64,000 bases of DNA from Bugula neritina (lineage: Eukaryota; Bryozoa; Gymnolaemata; Cheilostomatida; Bugulidae): assembly GCA_964035545.1 (NCBI GenBank), contig OZ037770.1:9264973-9328972 (forward strand), in the 5' to 3' direction. Under the pieces are notes generated by a model that was given only the letters and a program-made list of their open reading frames with translations, searched no databases and was not told the DNA's origin. Of the stretch, positions 25,001-34,100 are shown piece by piece. Positions within the stretch are counted from its first letter, which is position 1. Every line of letters begins with the position of its first letter. A program made the position numbers and the translations under genes.

Positions 25001-26637
25001 GAGTGATATCCAAATTACGACTCCGGTGGTATTGGCCGCAGATGGAGCGTGACGTCCGGCTCAGAGTCAAACAGTGTGAGATCTGCCAGGCCAGTAAGCA
25101 TAGCCGCCCCCCTGGTGAAGCAGGACGGCGGAGGCTATATGCTGGTAGGCCCTGGCAAGTGGTCGCTGTAGACCTGGTCGGACCCATGCCCCTGACCCCC
25201 AGAGGCAATAATTGGATCCTAGTACTAACCGACCACTTTACTAGGTGGGCGGATGCTCTGGCTATCCCAGATGCATCAGCCCCAACAGTGGCCAGGGCGC
25301 TAGACCAACATGTATTCTGTTATTTTGGGCTCCCCGAACAGATACACTCTGATCAAGGCGCTCAATTCCAGTCTCAACTGATGAGCGACCTTTGCCACCT
25401 CTGGGGAGTAAATCAGAGCAGGACCACCCCCTACCACCCTCAAGGTAACGGGGTGGTGGAGCGCAACAACCGGATGCTAGGTGATGCGCTCCGGAGTCTC
25501 CTCCTTGGACGAGGTCAAGAGGAATGGGATACGGTGTTGCCGCAAGTCATGCGTGCATACCGTAGCACCCCACACACCAGTACTGGTGAGACCCCAAACC
25601 TCTTGATGCTCGGGAGAGAGACTCGTGTCCCTGACCATCTCACCTATCACGTTCCAGAGCAGGATAACTCAGTCCATGAGTATGCCAGTGAACTAGTGGA
25701 ACGGATGAAGGCCGCACACGAGATACTGCGCCAACAACAGTGGAAGGTGCGGCACGAAGATTCCGATGAACCACCCCTCTATCAAAAAGGAGATAAGGTG
25801 TGGATGGTCAATTACCGTAGGCGCCGCGGACAGGCTGATAAGCTGAAGCCTAAGTTCGTAGGCCCCTACGTGGTCGTCGAGGCTATGCCCAATCATACGT
25901 ACAAGATTGAGCGCTCAGGACAGGTGTCTATCCAAAATGAGTCTCGCTTGAAACCGTATTGGGCTAGCCCTGACGGAGTGGGAGAAGCCCCCCCGTTGTT
26001 AGAGCCCAGGAGGCAGACAACGACGCGCGGGCGACGGCGGCATGGACCTGAATACGAAGTGGTCATACCGCGGGAGGAAAACTTGGTGAGAGAGGAGCGG
26101 CAGCTTTTGTCAACAGAAGCGTGTCCGCCACCGCCAAGTCTAATTCCATCACTTCCAGAAACCGAGCCGGTTCCGGAAGTGCAAACCCCCACGGAGGGAG
26201 GGGCTCCATCCGGAGAACAAGAAGAGGTGACCACTAACGGTGAAGTAGAGACGCCATTAGAGGCCCCTACTAACGAACCGGCAAGTGTGTCACCCCCCCT
26301 AGAGAGGGGACAGCGTACGAGGAAGCCCCCACCGTATTTGAAAGACTTCATATGTGACTGCATTAGAAGCGGCGCACATGAAAGTCTAGGGGAAAACCGT
26401 ACGATGAAATGTTGGAGTTGTGAACCCCACGCAAATATCAACTTTTGCGAGGGCGGAATAGTGGGAGGAATTAATGCGCGTAAAGCAAATAGTTCCGACC
26501 TCGTGCCTCAGAAACGATGCTCAGCCTTTTCTTATGCTGACATCGCCAAAGGCAGACGTATCTCACAACCAGCTCCAACCTTACCAAGAACGTTGAGTAT
26601 GGACATTAATACCGAGTTCCCAGGTAAGCCAGTATAA
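21970..26637 (+). CDS. pol: Pol polyprotein (protease, RT, RNase H, integrase), expressed by -1 frameshift
   Basis: The frame is open from 21970; translation should enter at 22018 by frameshifting. The first in-frame ATG is only at 22237. In order: an Arg/Pro-rich linker; an aspartic protease with DSG (LLDSGCTTNLLS, near 22440); reverse transcriptase with VDYRKLN and YLDD (23728-23739); RNase H with DTDAS (near 24170). Integrase has an HHCC finger (THKQAHAG...CEICQ) and a D-D-E triad (Asp 25171, Asp 25351, Glu 25459; 35 residues between the last two). A GPY-like module (KFVGPYVVVE) and a long Pro/Glu-rich C-terminal extension with several cysteines (CDC, CWSC) follow. All key residues are present. 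The extension beyond the GPY module, over 200 residues, is unusually long. It ends at TAA, 17 nt before the next ORF. Confidence 0.95.
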   Translation, partial: SGPGTERTTPIPGGVKLSRPADTLPPRGPQLKEYGGTRRRLSVRTRRNILPEWQVPRRTSKPAQRPSTFSLPLANRFHRLPREEEPATEMEPEGPVERPKPRRHQPRRRKPRKPRVEPPPSCQTRTAHAGGVKVQPHGESYFLPGKVAGNAVTFLLDSGCTTNLLSRRVFEALPRRDRDRVRPYTGEHGTLADGSCIPFYGIIELPGRVRDQAVQETFIIGQLEEDAILGMPFLKQHQCRIDFSKSVVLMGGRELACVDKFGRPLVGGVQVVRNCTVPGRSRATIHCRVNSNRIARLGVVESAHEKIQLASSLNRLTERGEVLVQCVNPFTEPIELPAGSMLGRFHSVQEEDVGPSLGDATEAPPRHPIQGRGAVPTHLRELYETASGGCASNRERQAMAKLLRDYGDVFSSGENDVGLTGIVRHEIPLTAGTVPVRQPTRRLGPEKEKEVSRQVRDLLDRGLIEPAHSAWSSPVVLVRKKDGSWRFCVDYRKLNSVTIQDAYPLPRIDESLDALAGSKYFSTLDLLSGYWQVPLSPDAQEKAAFITRDGLWKWKVLPFGLTSAPATFQRLMEQVLSGLHWKTLLVYLDDVIVISPDFETHVSRLQEVFERLRGAGLKLKPSKCALLQPEVKYLGHVVGRNGVATDPEKVRAVEDWVTPQDLTGLRAFLGLVGYYRQYIPDFAGIAQPLNRLTAKGVTWQWTPVEQEAFDRLKGCLLTAPILAYPDPTLEYILDTDASDQNVGAVLSQVQEGREVVVAYYSKSLSPAERNYCTTRKELLAVIKSVKHFRPYLYGRKFRLRTDHASLIWLCRRAEPSSQVARWLEILAEFSYRIEHRPGKRHSNADGLSRRPDGGCKQCLNIERRDGGPPRCELETLAHHGAPFDWDQGQLRQRVDESPEDVQNLRANPVLAGNVRELKKLQEELPGVVADIYRAKREGRRPSEERIRQGCAEFRLYCQRWDSLRIGQDGLLTISLAASGRHPERKRVVCPTAIRRELIWDTHKQAHAGVKRVISKLRLRWYWPQMERDVRLRVKQCEICQASKHSRPPGEAGRRRLYAGRPWQVVAVDLVGPMPLTPRGNNWILVLTDHFTRWADALAIPDASAPTVARALDQHVFCYFGLPEQIHSDQGAQFQSQLMSDLCHLWGVNQSRTTPYHPQGNGVVERNNRMLGDALRSLLLGRGQEEWDTVLPQVMRAYRSTPHTSTGETPNLLMLGRETRVPDHLTYHVPEQDNSVHEYASELVERMKAAHEILRQQQWKVRHEDSDEPPLYQKGDKVWMVNYRRRRGQADKLKPKFVGPYVVVEAMPNHTYKIERSGQVSIQNESRLKPYWASPDGVGEAPPLLEPRRQTTTRGRRRHGPEYEVVIPREENLVREERQLLSTEACPPPPSLIPSLPETEPVPEVQTPTEGGAPSGEQEEVTTNGEVETPLEAPTNEPASVSPPLERGQRTRKPPPYLKDFICDCIRSGAHESLGENRTMKCWSCEPHANINFCEGGIVGGINARKANSSDLVPQKRCSAFSYADIAKGRRISQPAPTLPRTLSMDINTEFPGKPV
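22012..22056 (+). promoter_or_regulatory. programmed -1 ribosomal frameshift signal
   Basis: Slippery heptamer G TTA AAC (22012-22018), with TTA and AAC being the gag-frame codons. A 5-nt spacer follows (22019-22023), then a perfect 10-bp GC stem: CGGCCCGCGG (22024-22033), a 13-nt loop, CCGCGGGCCG (22047-22056). The gag stop follows at 22061. The pol frame is open from 21970, and a -1 slip here enters it. GUUAAAC is a known functional slippery sequence in other systems. Confidence 0.88.
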
Positions 26638-26654
26638 GTCTTGTATTCCTATTC

Positions 26655-27728
26655 ATGGAAACGGGCTCGATGCCAGTAGATTCTGAACTAATTCAGCAGA
26701 TTGAATCAGAATTACTGGGAACCACGTTTCATGTGAATGACGATGAAGACACTGTAATGGCCGATGGTCTGTTAGACCTGGAGCTAGACACTGTTCTTGG
26801 TCAGTCCACACATGATTCATCAGTTCCTCGAGTGCATTCCAAAAGCAGTGACTCTCAGGCTAGCAACGGTCGACAGTCACTAGAATTAGGTTGTAAAGAT
26901 CCACCGCGATCTAACACTAATTCTACTTTTGTAGACACACTCGCGCCCGTCTCTCCGGGCATGCCTTCTCTAGAGATGGCGTGGGACTCAGAGCCGGCCC
27001 CAACAACTTCTACCACCAGGAAACTGCCACCCCAGTTGGAAGCAACCTCCAACTGGATTACCCCTGCCACAGAGAGAGAGATCAGGACCCATCAAGGAGG
27101 TGAGGGTAATCGTGAATGCAACCTCTGCCAACAGCGATTCACGACCCACCGCAGACTAAAAGTACACTTGCCGCAACACTACATCACCACTTTCTGCCCT
27201 TGCGGAGAATATAGCTACAATCGTGACTACCTGTTGCGGCACCAACGTACTATGCAGTGTTATCAAGGGCATGTCTATGAAGTAGACGAATCATCCTATC
27301 CTGCTTTTCTCAACGCCATCAAACCACTCATCACTGACTCAGCTCGGCTATCTCACCTGGAGCAAGGCTTCCCTTCCCCGCGACCCATCATCTCTGGAGC
27401 CGCAGATAAACCTACACAGTCTGCTAACTCTCCACCTCACAGTCCTATACGCATGCCGCATACCTTTCCTCGTGTCGTACTACAGAGAGTAGACACAAAT
27501 GCGTATACACTCCCTCCTCCTCTTCCATCCTCAGAGCGGAAACGACACAGGCAACCAACTTCCTCTCGCTCGTCCCCCTGGGCCCGTAACCTACGTGAGG
27601 TAGAAGCTAGGGCGCATGACTTGGAGCAAGAAGTGTACAGGCTGGCCCCACGGGTACAGGCAGCATCCAGTGAACTCAAATACTTACAGGAGTCTATTAA
27701 ACGCATGAAGCGTGCGGCCCGCAGTTAA
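26655..27728 (+). CDS. third ORF: zinc-finger/coiled-coil protein of the retrotransposon
   Basis: 357 codons in a third frame, in the place where env would lie, but with no signal peptide or membrane segment. The N-terminus is acidic with hydrophobic residues (IESELLG, GLLDLELDTVLG), like an activation domain. A C2H2 finger has C155, C158, H171, H175 (C-X2-C-X12-H-X3-H). A second, atypical finger has C181, C183, H196, C202. A Pro/Ser-rich region with a basic patch (SSERKRHRQ) follows, then a C-terminal heptad segment (about 313-350, LEQEVYRL...LKYLQESI) suits dimerisation. The pattern resembles a DNA- or RNA-binding regulator. How it is translated is unclear: reinitiation, a spliced RNA, or splicing of pol to it. 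It is inferred to be element-encoded because it is inside the LTRs and of the same high GC. Confidence 0.85.
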   Translation: METGSMPVDSELIQQIESELLGTTFHVNDDEDTVMADGLLDLELDTVLGQSTHDSSVPRVHSKSSDSQASNGRQSLELGCKDPPRSNTNSTFVDTLAPVSPGMPSLEMAWDSEPAPTTSTTRKLPPQLEATSNWITPATEREIRTHQGGEGNRECNLCQQRFTTHRRLKVHLPQHYITTFCPCGEYSYNRDYLLRHQRTMQCYQGHVYEVDESSYPAFLNAIKPLITDSARLSHLEQGFPSPRPIISGAADKPTQSANSPPHSPIRMPHTFPRVVLQRVDTNAYTLPPPLPSSERKRHRQPTSSRSSPWARNLREVEARAHDLEQEVYRLAPRVQAASSELKYLQESIKRMKRAARS

Positions 27729-27996
27729 CTCGAATCTACCTACAACTCCATACTACTCATTCCCCTACCTCTCTGTGGCATTCCCTACCGTAATGGTGGC
27801 ACGTACTCTACATGTAGATAGGACCTTCTCTTGCTTATTACTTAGTGTGCACGTTATATATACCTGTATATTTTTTTTATCAGTTGTTGTTTTTTTTTGT
27901 ATATACTTTTATACTGTTCTCTTACCCCCCCGAAGTATACGTTTTTTTATGTGAGTTTATTTTATCAGAAAGTGGGCTTTCTGCTGGAGGGGGCAG
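27729..27996 (+). other. 3' untranslated part of the retrotransposon with polypurine tract
   Basis: T-rich noncoding segment after the third ORF. It ends in the purine run GGAGGGGG (27986-27993) just before the 3' LTR, the expected plus-strand primer site. Confidence 0.75.
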
Positions 27997-28301
27997 TGTG
28001 GTGGCTCGTGGAGCTACCAGCAACACAATACGCAAGGTTGCGTATTGACCCGGAACAATGTATTAGCCAATTAGCTAGGCTGTTTTATAAGTAATAGTAG
28101 CCGCTTCGCGCTACTAGCTCAGTTGAGGATAGTGCTGTAAACTAAATAGACGTGCGTATCATTACTGTTGTACATTGGATTTTTATTATGTATTCTTGTA
28201 TTAAATATAACGATATCTACTCGACTTAACTGGTGAAGTTTCTCTAGTGTTAAATAGACTCTCTTGGTGACACATCAACCCTAGATCTGAAAACTACAAC
28301 A
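27997..28301 (+). repeat. 3' LTR
   Basis: 305 bp. I found no difference from the 5' LTR on reading both through. It is followed by ATAG, the right copy of the target duplication. Confidence 0.97.
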
Positions 28302-28984
28302 ATAGCAACACATCTGAAGTAATCATAGATTGTTTCAACCTGTTATTGGGACACATTACCATTTTGGTTAATCACAGTGACACCAAAACATCAAAAAGAA
28401 AACACTAATTTTTTGACAGTGTCTCAATTTTACTTTAATAAAAAACAGGTAATTTTGATTTGCTAATGCCTGTAATTAATTTCCATTTAGACAACACTTG
28501 TTGTAGTAACTATTATCTGTAGCTTTCATGAATAGATTTGGCATGCCTGGGCTACCTCTGCCTTGACGAATGGAGAGGGGAGCTACTTCAGTTGCTACTA
28601 TGTATTACCAGCTAGAATTCCTAAAGTTATCAGTCCATGCACCCAACAGCTGAACTGACCAGTTACAGATTAGAAGATATAATAATATTTATGAATAAGA
28701 TAAAAATAAAGATAGTATGAGCCAGAAAAATATAAATTAATAAGAAAGGAAATCTGTATAAATTGCAATCAGAACATTATTTTTGAGTAGTCATGTGTCA
28801 TGTTAAAGTTTTTGTGATATTTCAATGCTATAAGTTTACTGTTAAACAAATGATTATTAAATGATGCTGTTTTGCTATGTTATACTGGTGAAAGGAGATT
28901 ATTGTGTAATTTTATATTTCACCCTATGTTATTAGATTCAATAAAGAAAACTAGTGATTTCTAATTAGTGAATCTTACTAACCT

Positions 28985-29039
28985 TTACATGACTAATCAT
29001 TACCAAATATATTATATTTGGTAATGATTGGTCATGTAA
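28985..29039. repeat. near-perfect hairpin, 27-bp arms
   Basis: The left arm 28985-29011 and right arm 29013-29039 are reverse complements with one mismatch and a single-base loop. No flanking transposon signature is obvious. Confidence 0.85.
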
Positions 29040-29670
29040 TATGGTTATGTAATTGTTTATAATATTCCTTAATTAGTCTCCATTGTTATTTAAGAGTTTA
29101 CTTATTATACATTAGTGCATGTATAAAATGCACACTAACATATTGTCAAGCACACGCAGCATTGTATAATGTTTATAAGTACTTAAGTTATTTATTATTT
29201 CACTAACTCTTATACAACAGCTTTGTTACCTGTGTTCGTTTTAAAAGACAGAGAACTTCCAGGTAATGCTCTAAATGCTGTAGATTTTACAGAGGCAATG
29301 CAATTTATACAGGAAATGCTTTTTATACTGTTTCCAACAAAACATCACATAATAATATATCACTTAGATTGTTGGAGTTGTGTCCCTAACTTAGTCTCCT
29401 TTACAAACGCATTACTTGTAGTACTTCTCACAAAATTTCAATTGCCCAAATTCTTTATTTTCTTAAAAAAATTTGTCTTAGGTGCTGTTTAACTTTTTTT
29501 TGCAAAAACACATCCCTGCAAGCATCTTTTCTCATTTAGAACACAGACTTTTCTGGAATTCTCCGCCCCTACACCTACTTCCTCCCACACTATTGTAAAA
29601 ATAGCCAAATGCATTTATATTCAGCTTCAATACTATGAAGGAATGTTCTCATGAGCCTTATAGTCTGAGC

Positions 29671-30013
29671 CAGGGGTGTCCAACCTTTTCAGACCGAGGG
29701 CCACTGAAAGGGAATATTTCATGGCGAGGGTCACATTGTAAGCTTTAGCTTGAGGTGAGGGCCACAGCATCAGTATTTTTTAAATTACTTTATTCCAAAT
29801 TCTCAATATGGAATATTACACAATAAGATCCAAATAGTTACTGCAGACTGCATGTTTTGTAGCATGTATAGAAATAAAACATTTAAAAGGTTTTTTTTCA
29901 CTCTAATTCCTGTATGCATACATGTAAAAACTAATTGTAGCTTTATGCCTTGGAGGGCTAGATAAATGTGGGCTGGGCGCACATTCGGCCCTGGGGCCGC
30001 TTGTTGAACAGCC
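29671..30013 (+). mobile_element. hAT-type MITE, copy 2
   Basis: Starts caggggtgtccaacctttt and ends near ttgttgaacagcc, matching the complete copy at 43319-43649. The right terminal bases are lost, so the target duplication is not clean. Confidence 0.75.
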
Positions 30014-31188
30014 TTATAGCCTAAGCAATATAAATTATATGGATTTAAAACATATAAATATTGAAGTAAGAGAGTATATAGATTCAACTAGCTAACAATA
30101 CAATTTTACACATATAATATAATAATAATTACATGAAATTTTAATTGAAAATAATTAGTTTGTTAAGAAATTGAAGCTTTTACATTTCTGTTTATAACTA
30201 ATTATAATATCAAATGGCTAAATAAAGACTGTAATAACAACCAATTAATATAGGTGATGTAACAAGAAAGGTATAGCGCATGTTTTATTGCTTAGTTGTT
30301 AATTATTATTAAATTATTATTTTGCAACCTTTCCATTTTCTATGATTGCCTTTCTATTGTAGGCCATGAGCTCTTGTAATGTCAAAGCCTTGTAAACAGC
30401 ATTAAAAAGACTAGGTTGCAAGTGACAGAATATTATTAGATGTATTACACCTTTTAGTCTCATGTTATAGACTACATTTCAACGTAAATGAATAATGAAG
30501 ACAACATTTTATATGGTTTTCATTGCCTGCTACTTGTTACTTGTGTTTTTAAGTTGCAAAACCTTCCCTTAACAAACTTTTGTAAAATCTAAGTTAATTA
30601 AATATGATATTATATTGCAGAAAATATTATTTGGAGCCTTCAAGTTATTATAAAGTCTGTCATAGTAGTTTTATTCAATCACGTGACATAATCAATTCAG
30701 ACATCTTTGAACGCTGACATCACTGATCATGATAATGAAATAAAAGTGTCAGTAGACTAATCAACTTGACTTAATTGTCATCAATATAATTCAATTTAGG
30801 AGAAGACAACTTTGTCTGTCGTCAAGAGATTCAATCAAAGTTCATAATACTTACTTTTGTCAGTCAGACACAACAAGCATTGTTTAACTATAGGCTGCTT
30901 GCAAAACTTATTGGTTTGCATGGTCACTCATTTATAGTAATTACTAATTATTTCCGCTCTGCTATTTTCTATTTATGTAAGTTTACTATGATAGTAAATC
31001 ACTATGATTAGTTGAAGTTAATGCTGCTTATCCAATTTAAACTGCTATATTTTATTTTAAAGACTTTGCTAATTACCTACAAGCAGATACATCGATTTTA
31101 GTAGCTTTCTTATAAACAAACAGCATTCTTCAATATGCTTATAGCTAGTGCACTGGTTTAATATGCTTGGGGTTTAGTTAACTCGCTA

Positions 31189-34100
31189 ATGTTCATGATG
31201 CGAGTTAGTAATGAGTACAGACAACTTCATCAGCTGGTCCTTCAGGGAAACCAGGAGAAATACGCCAGCACATTGAGGAGGCTGTCACAAACAAACAGAG
31301 TTGAGGTTCTTTGTGAAGGAGACGATGTTGGTAACACAGTTATCCATTGGGCGGTCGTTCAAGGACAACTGGGGGTCATTAGCTATACGGCTCAACTGGT
31401 CACCGGCTCAGATCTATATAAAGTTTTAATGATGCAGAATAAAGCAGGATCGACAGCTGTACACATCGCTGTTCATGATGGGAAAACCGAGATTTTAAAC
31501 GAAATAATAAATTCTTTGCTGCCAGATGATTTGTTTACGCTGCTGTCATTTCAAGACCAGGAAGGTAAAACACCTGTTCACATCGCTGTGGGCCAGAACT
31601 TACCAGAAGAGCTGGAGTTTATGTTGAGCTCTTTGAAACCCTTCCAATGTATGAAAGTGCTCATGATGACCAACAACGAAGAAGATAGGGGGTTAGACAT
31701 TGCTCAGTCAGCTGGGTACACTGATTGTGTTAACTATATACATAAAATTAGAGATTCTTCAACAGAAGTCAAGAAAGGTACAAAATCAAACATCAACTTT
31801 TTATAACTCATTAAACTTCAAACGAAAATTTATGATTTAAAATACTTTTCTGAAAAATTTATACATGCAGTTAGGGTTTGTTTTAAACATGGGGCAATAT
31901 CTTTGATTTATAAAAATATTTATTATGTTTGTTTTTCTCTCTCTTTAAGCTAATAATCATGTTTCTTTTTAATTTCAATATGAAGATATTGATGACAATT
32001 TGCATGATATATAGCTTAGACAATTCATGCGCAACAAACAAACAGTGTCATGTGTGGACAAATATCTAAATAGATGTTTATATGTGTATAAAGGTGCATA
32101 ATATGTAAACAAAGGTTTATATATTATATGTAAGTAGATATGCAGATGTAAGTTCAGTTATAGCATTGTCTATTTATATACAGTCATAGTTTGTGTTGAT
32201 CCTTTTACCTACGTAGGTCAAAGTTCAAACAAACCAGTCTTTAAGAGAAAAGAATCCAAGTTTGATGCGAAAGGAATACCAAAAAGTAAGTCTACAATTA
32301 ACATTAACAGTATTAGAAAATATTTATTGTGCATAACGTCACACTGTCATCAAATAAGAAACACATTTTTTGATCACTATAATCATATTAGTAATTAAAA
32401 TTTTTCACCTTTTTCACCTATATCCGCTTTAAATCCTTTAAGTCATGTTTGGGTAGCGAATATTATTATTTGAAATTACATTGAATAATATTATATTATT
32501 ATTATATAATGATAATAATATAATACTATATTAGATTGAATATTTAGTTACTATGTCTTATTGTATCTGAATATTAGCGCTAATTTGGTGTTCTATCAGG
32601 TAACCATTACATGCTGCAGTACATTGTAGATTTTGAAAATCTGAAAATTCTAAGGAAGATAGGATTTGGTAAAGAATGCATTGTCTATGAGGGGACCTGT
32701 GCCACCGTCCCAATAGCAATCAAATGTTTCACAGGCTTCATTATCTCAACAGAGGGCATGGATCAGCTGAGAGATTGTGATATACTGAGGTATGTAGGCC
32801 ACATTGCATGCATGGGTATTGAAATGCATAACCTGAAAATTCAACAGTTTCAATTTTATAAAATTTGTTGTATTAATTTTAGTGAATTTTTAAAACAAAA
32901 ACTCAACTTGTTTCTTTCTTTCAACAGTAACATATCTTTCAACTCCTAGTGGTGGGTCTGAAAACTAAAACAACCTCTAATGGCTATAGTAGAGCCATGA
33001 ACAGTATTGTAAATTTTTCTAGCAAATTAACACTTCTACGTATTCAGCGCCAAGTATGTCCAGATTTTGTGACTTTGCATTGCTAAGGTCACTACGCCAT
33101 GAGAATCTAGTGCACTTCTTTGGCATAGCACAGCTAGATAAGGGACTGAGTCTAATAATGGAGCTGTGTGATACTGACCTTTACACATTGTCACAGCTAC
33201 CCGGCACTGGAGACAACGAGAAGGTGAAATATAGTTTCTTTCAAATATATTCCGTATATATTCTAGCCATCTCAGCCTAAAGGCCTGGCCTCACACTTAA
33301 TGTGAGAATCACACAGAATCGTGTGATTATTTTCATGAGTTATCCTCTCGTTATGACCAGCCACACACTCGTCGGATGAAACACATAATAAATAGTCCGT
33401 GAATGCGTCTTACAAACAGCAGAAAATTGCCAGACACAGAAACATGGTAGAAATGAAATAATCACTGATGCTAAAATTCTATTGACCAATCAAATGGTGC
33501 TCATTGTCACTTTCGCTTTTTCGTCCGTCGTCTTCCGTGAATGCACCCAGCTATCACGATTTTGTATGAATTCCCTCAAATTTGATGGTATGTTTGTGTT
33601 TTCGTGTCAAATAGACGATTTCGTGTAATTCTTACGAGTGTGTGGCCAGGCCTTTACTGTTGAATATTGCCAGCTTTATTGTTTTAGTTTTTTCTACGCA
33701 GGTTCTATGTTGTACTATCATATTTAATATTGAATGCAGCATTTTGCAAGGTTAATTAGAGCTTGAAATTGCATTGGAATAGGCTACATTGTGAAAAAAT
33801 TTACGTATAATGGAAGATATATGCTTTGGCTTGTTTACTCCCTATAGTTGCCCATTTTTATTATTTAAAACCATCAACAAACATCCATCAATCTAATTGA
33901 ATGTCATGACACTACAAGCGTATCAATAGATATTTACTTTAATGCCCAAACATATAATCTCTATATTATATTGTCTGCAAAATTGTTGCTATGTTCATTA
34001 TAAAATATAGATTTTTAGCTTTCAGAAAGCGTTTCTGTTTCGTGGCAATAACCTGTAATAGTTTTAAAGAATTGATTGTATATTCTTGGTTGCTAGAACA

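Larger units (their letters stand above)
20859..28301 (+). mobile_element. complete Ty3/Gypsy LTR retrotransposon with a third ORF
   Basis: Two 305-bp LTRs (TGTGGTGG...CTACAACA) appear identical base for base and flank a 6.8-kb interior. The insertion is bounded by the 4-bp duplication ATAG (20855-20858 and 28302-28305). Order: LTR, primer binding site, gag, -1 frameshift signal, pol (protease, reverse transcriptase, RNase H, integrase), third ORF with zinc fingers, polypurine tract, LTR. All three ORFs are open, so the copy looks young and potentially active. The coding interior is markedly richer in GC than the surrounding DNA. Confidence 0.97.
28302..31188. other. intergenic region, retrotransposon to ankyrin-kinase gene
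   Basis: AT-rich. It contains a near-perfect hairpin (28985-29039) and a hAT-type MITE (29671-30013). Several small ORFs show no sign of being real. It includes the presumed promoter of the gene that starts at 31189 (TATAAAC near 31112). Confidence 0.5.

Noticed and set aside
21191-25896. Many ORFs antisense to gag and pol
   Set aside because: Shadows of the GC-rich coding frame; no independent motifs.
26655-27728. Third ORF as an envelope gene
   Set aside because: No signal peptide, transmembrane segment or glycoprotein features; zinc fingers and a coiled coil instead.
29223-29492. 89-codon plus-strand ORF upstream of the ankyrin-kinase gene
   Set aside because: AT-rich and hydrophobic by composition, with no splice partners or recognisable domain.
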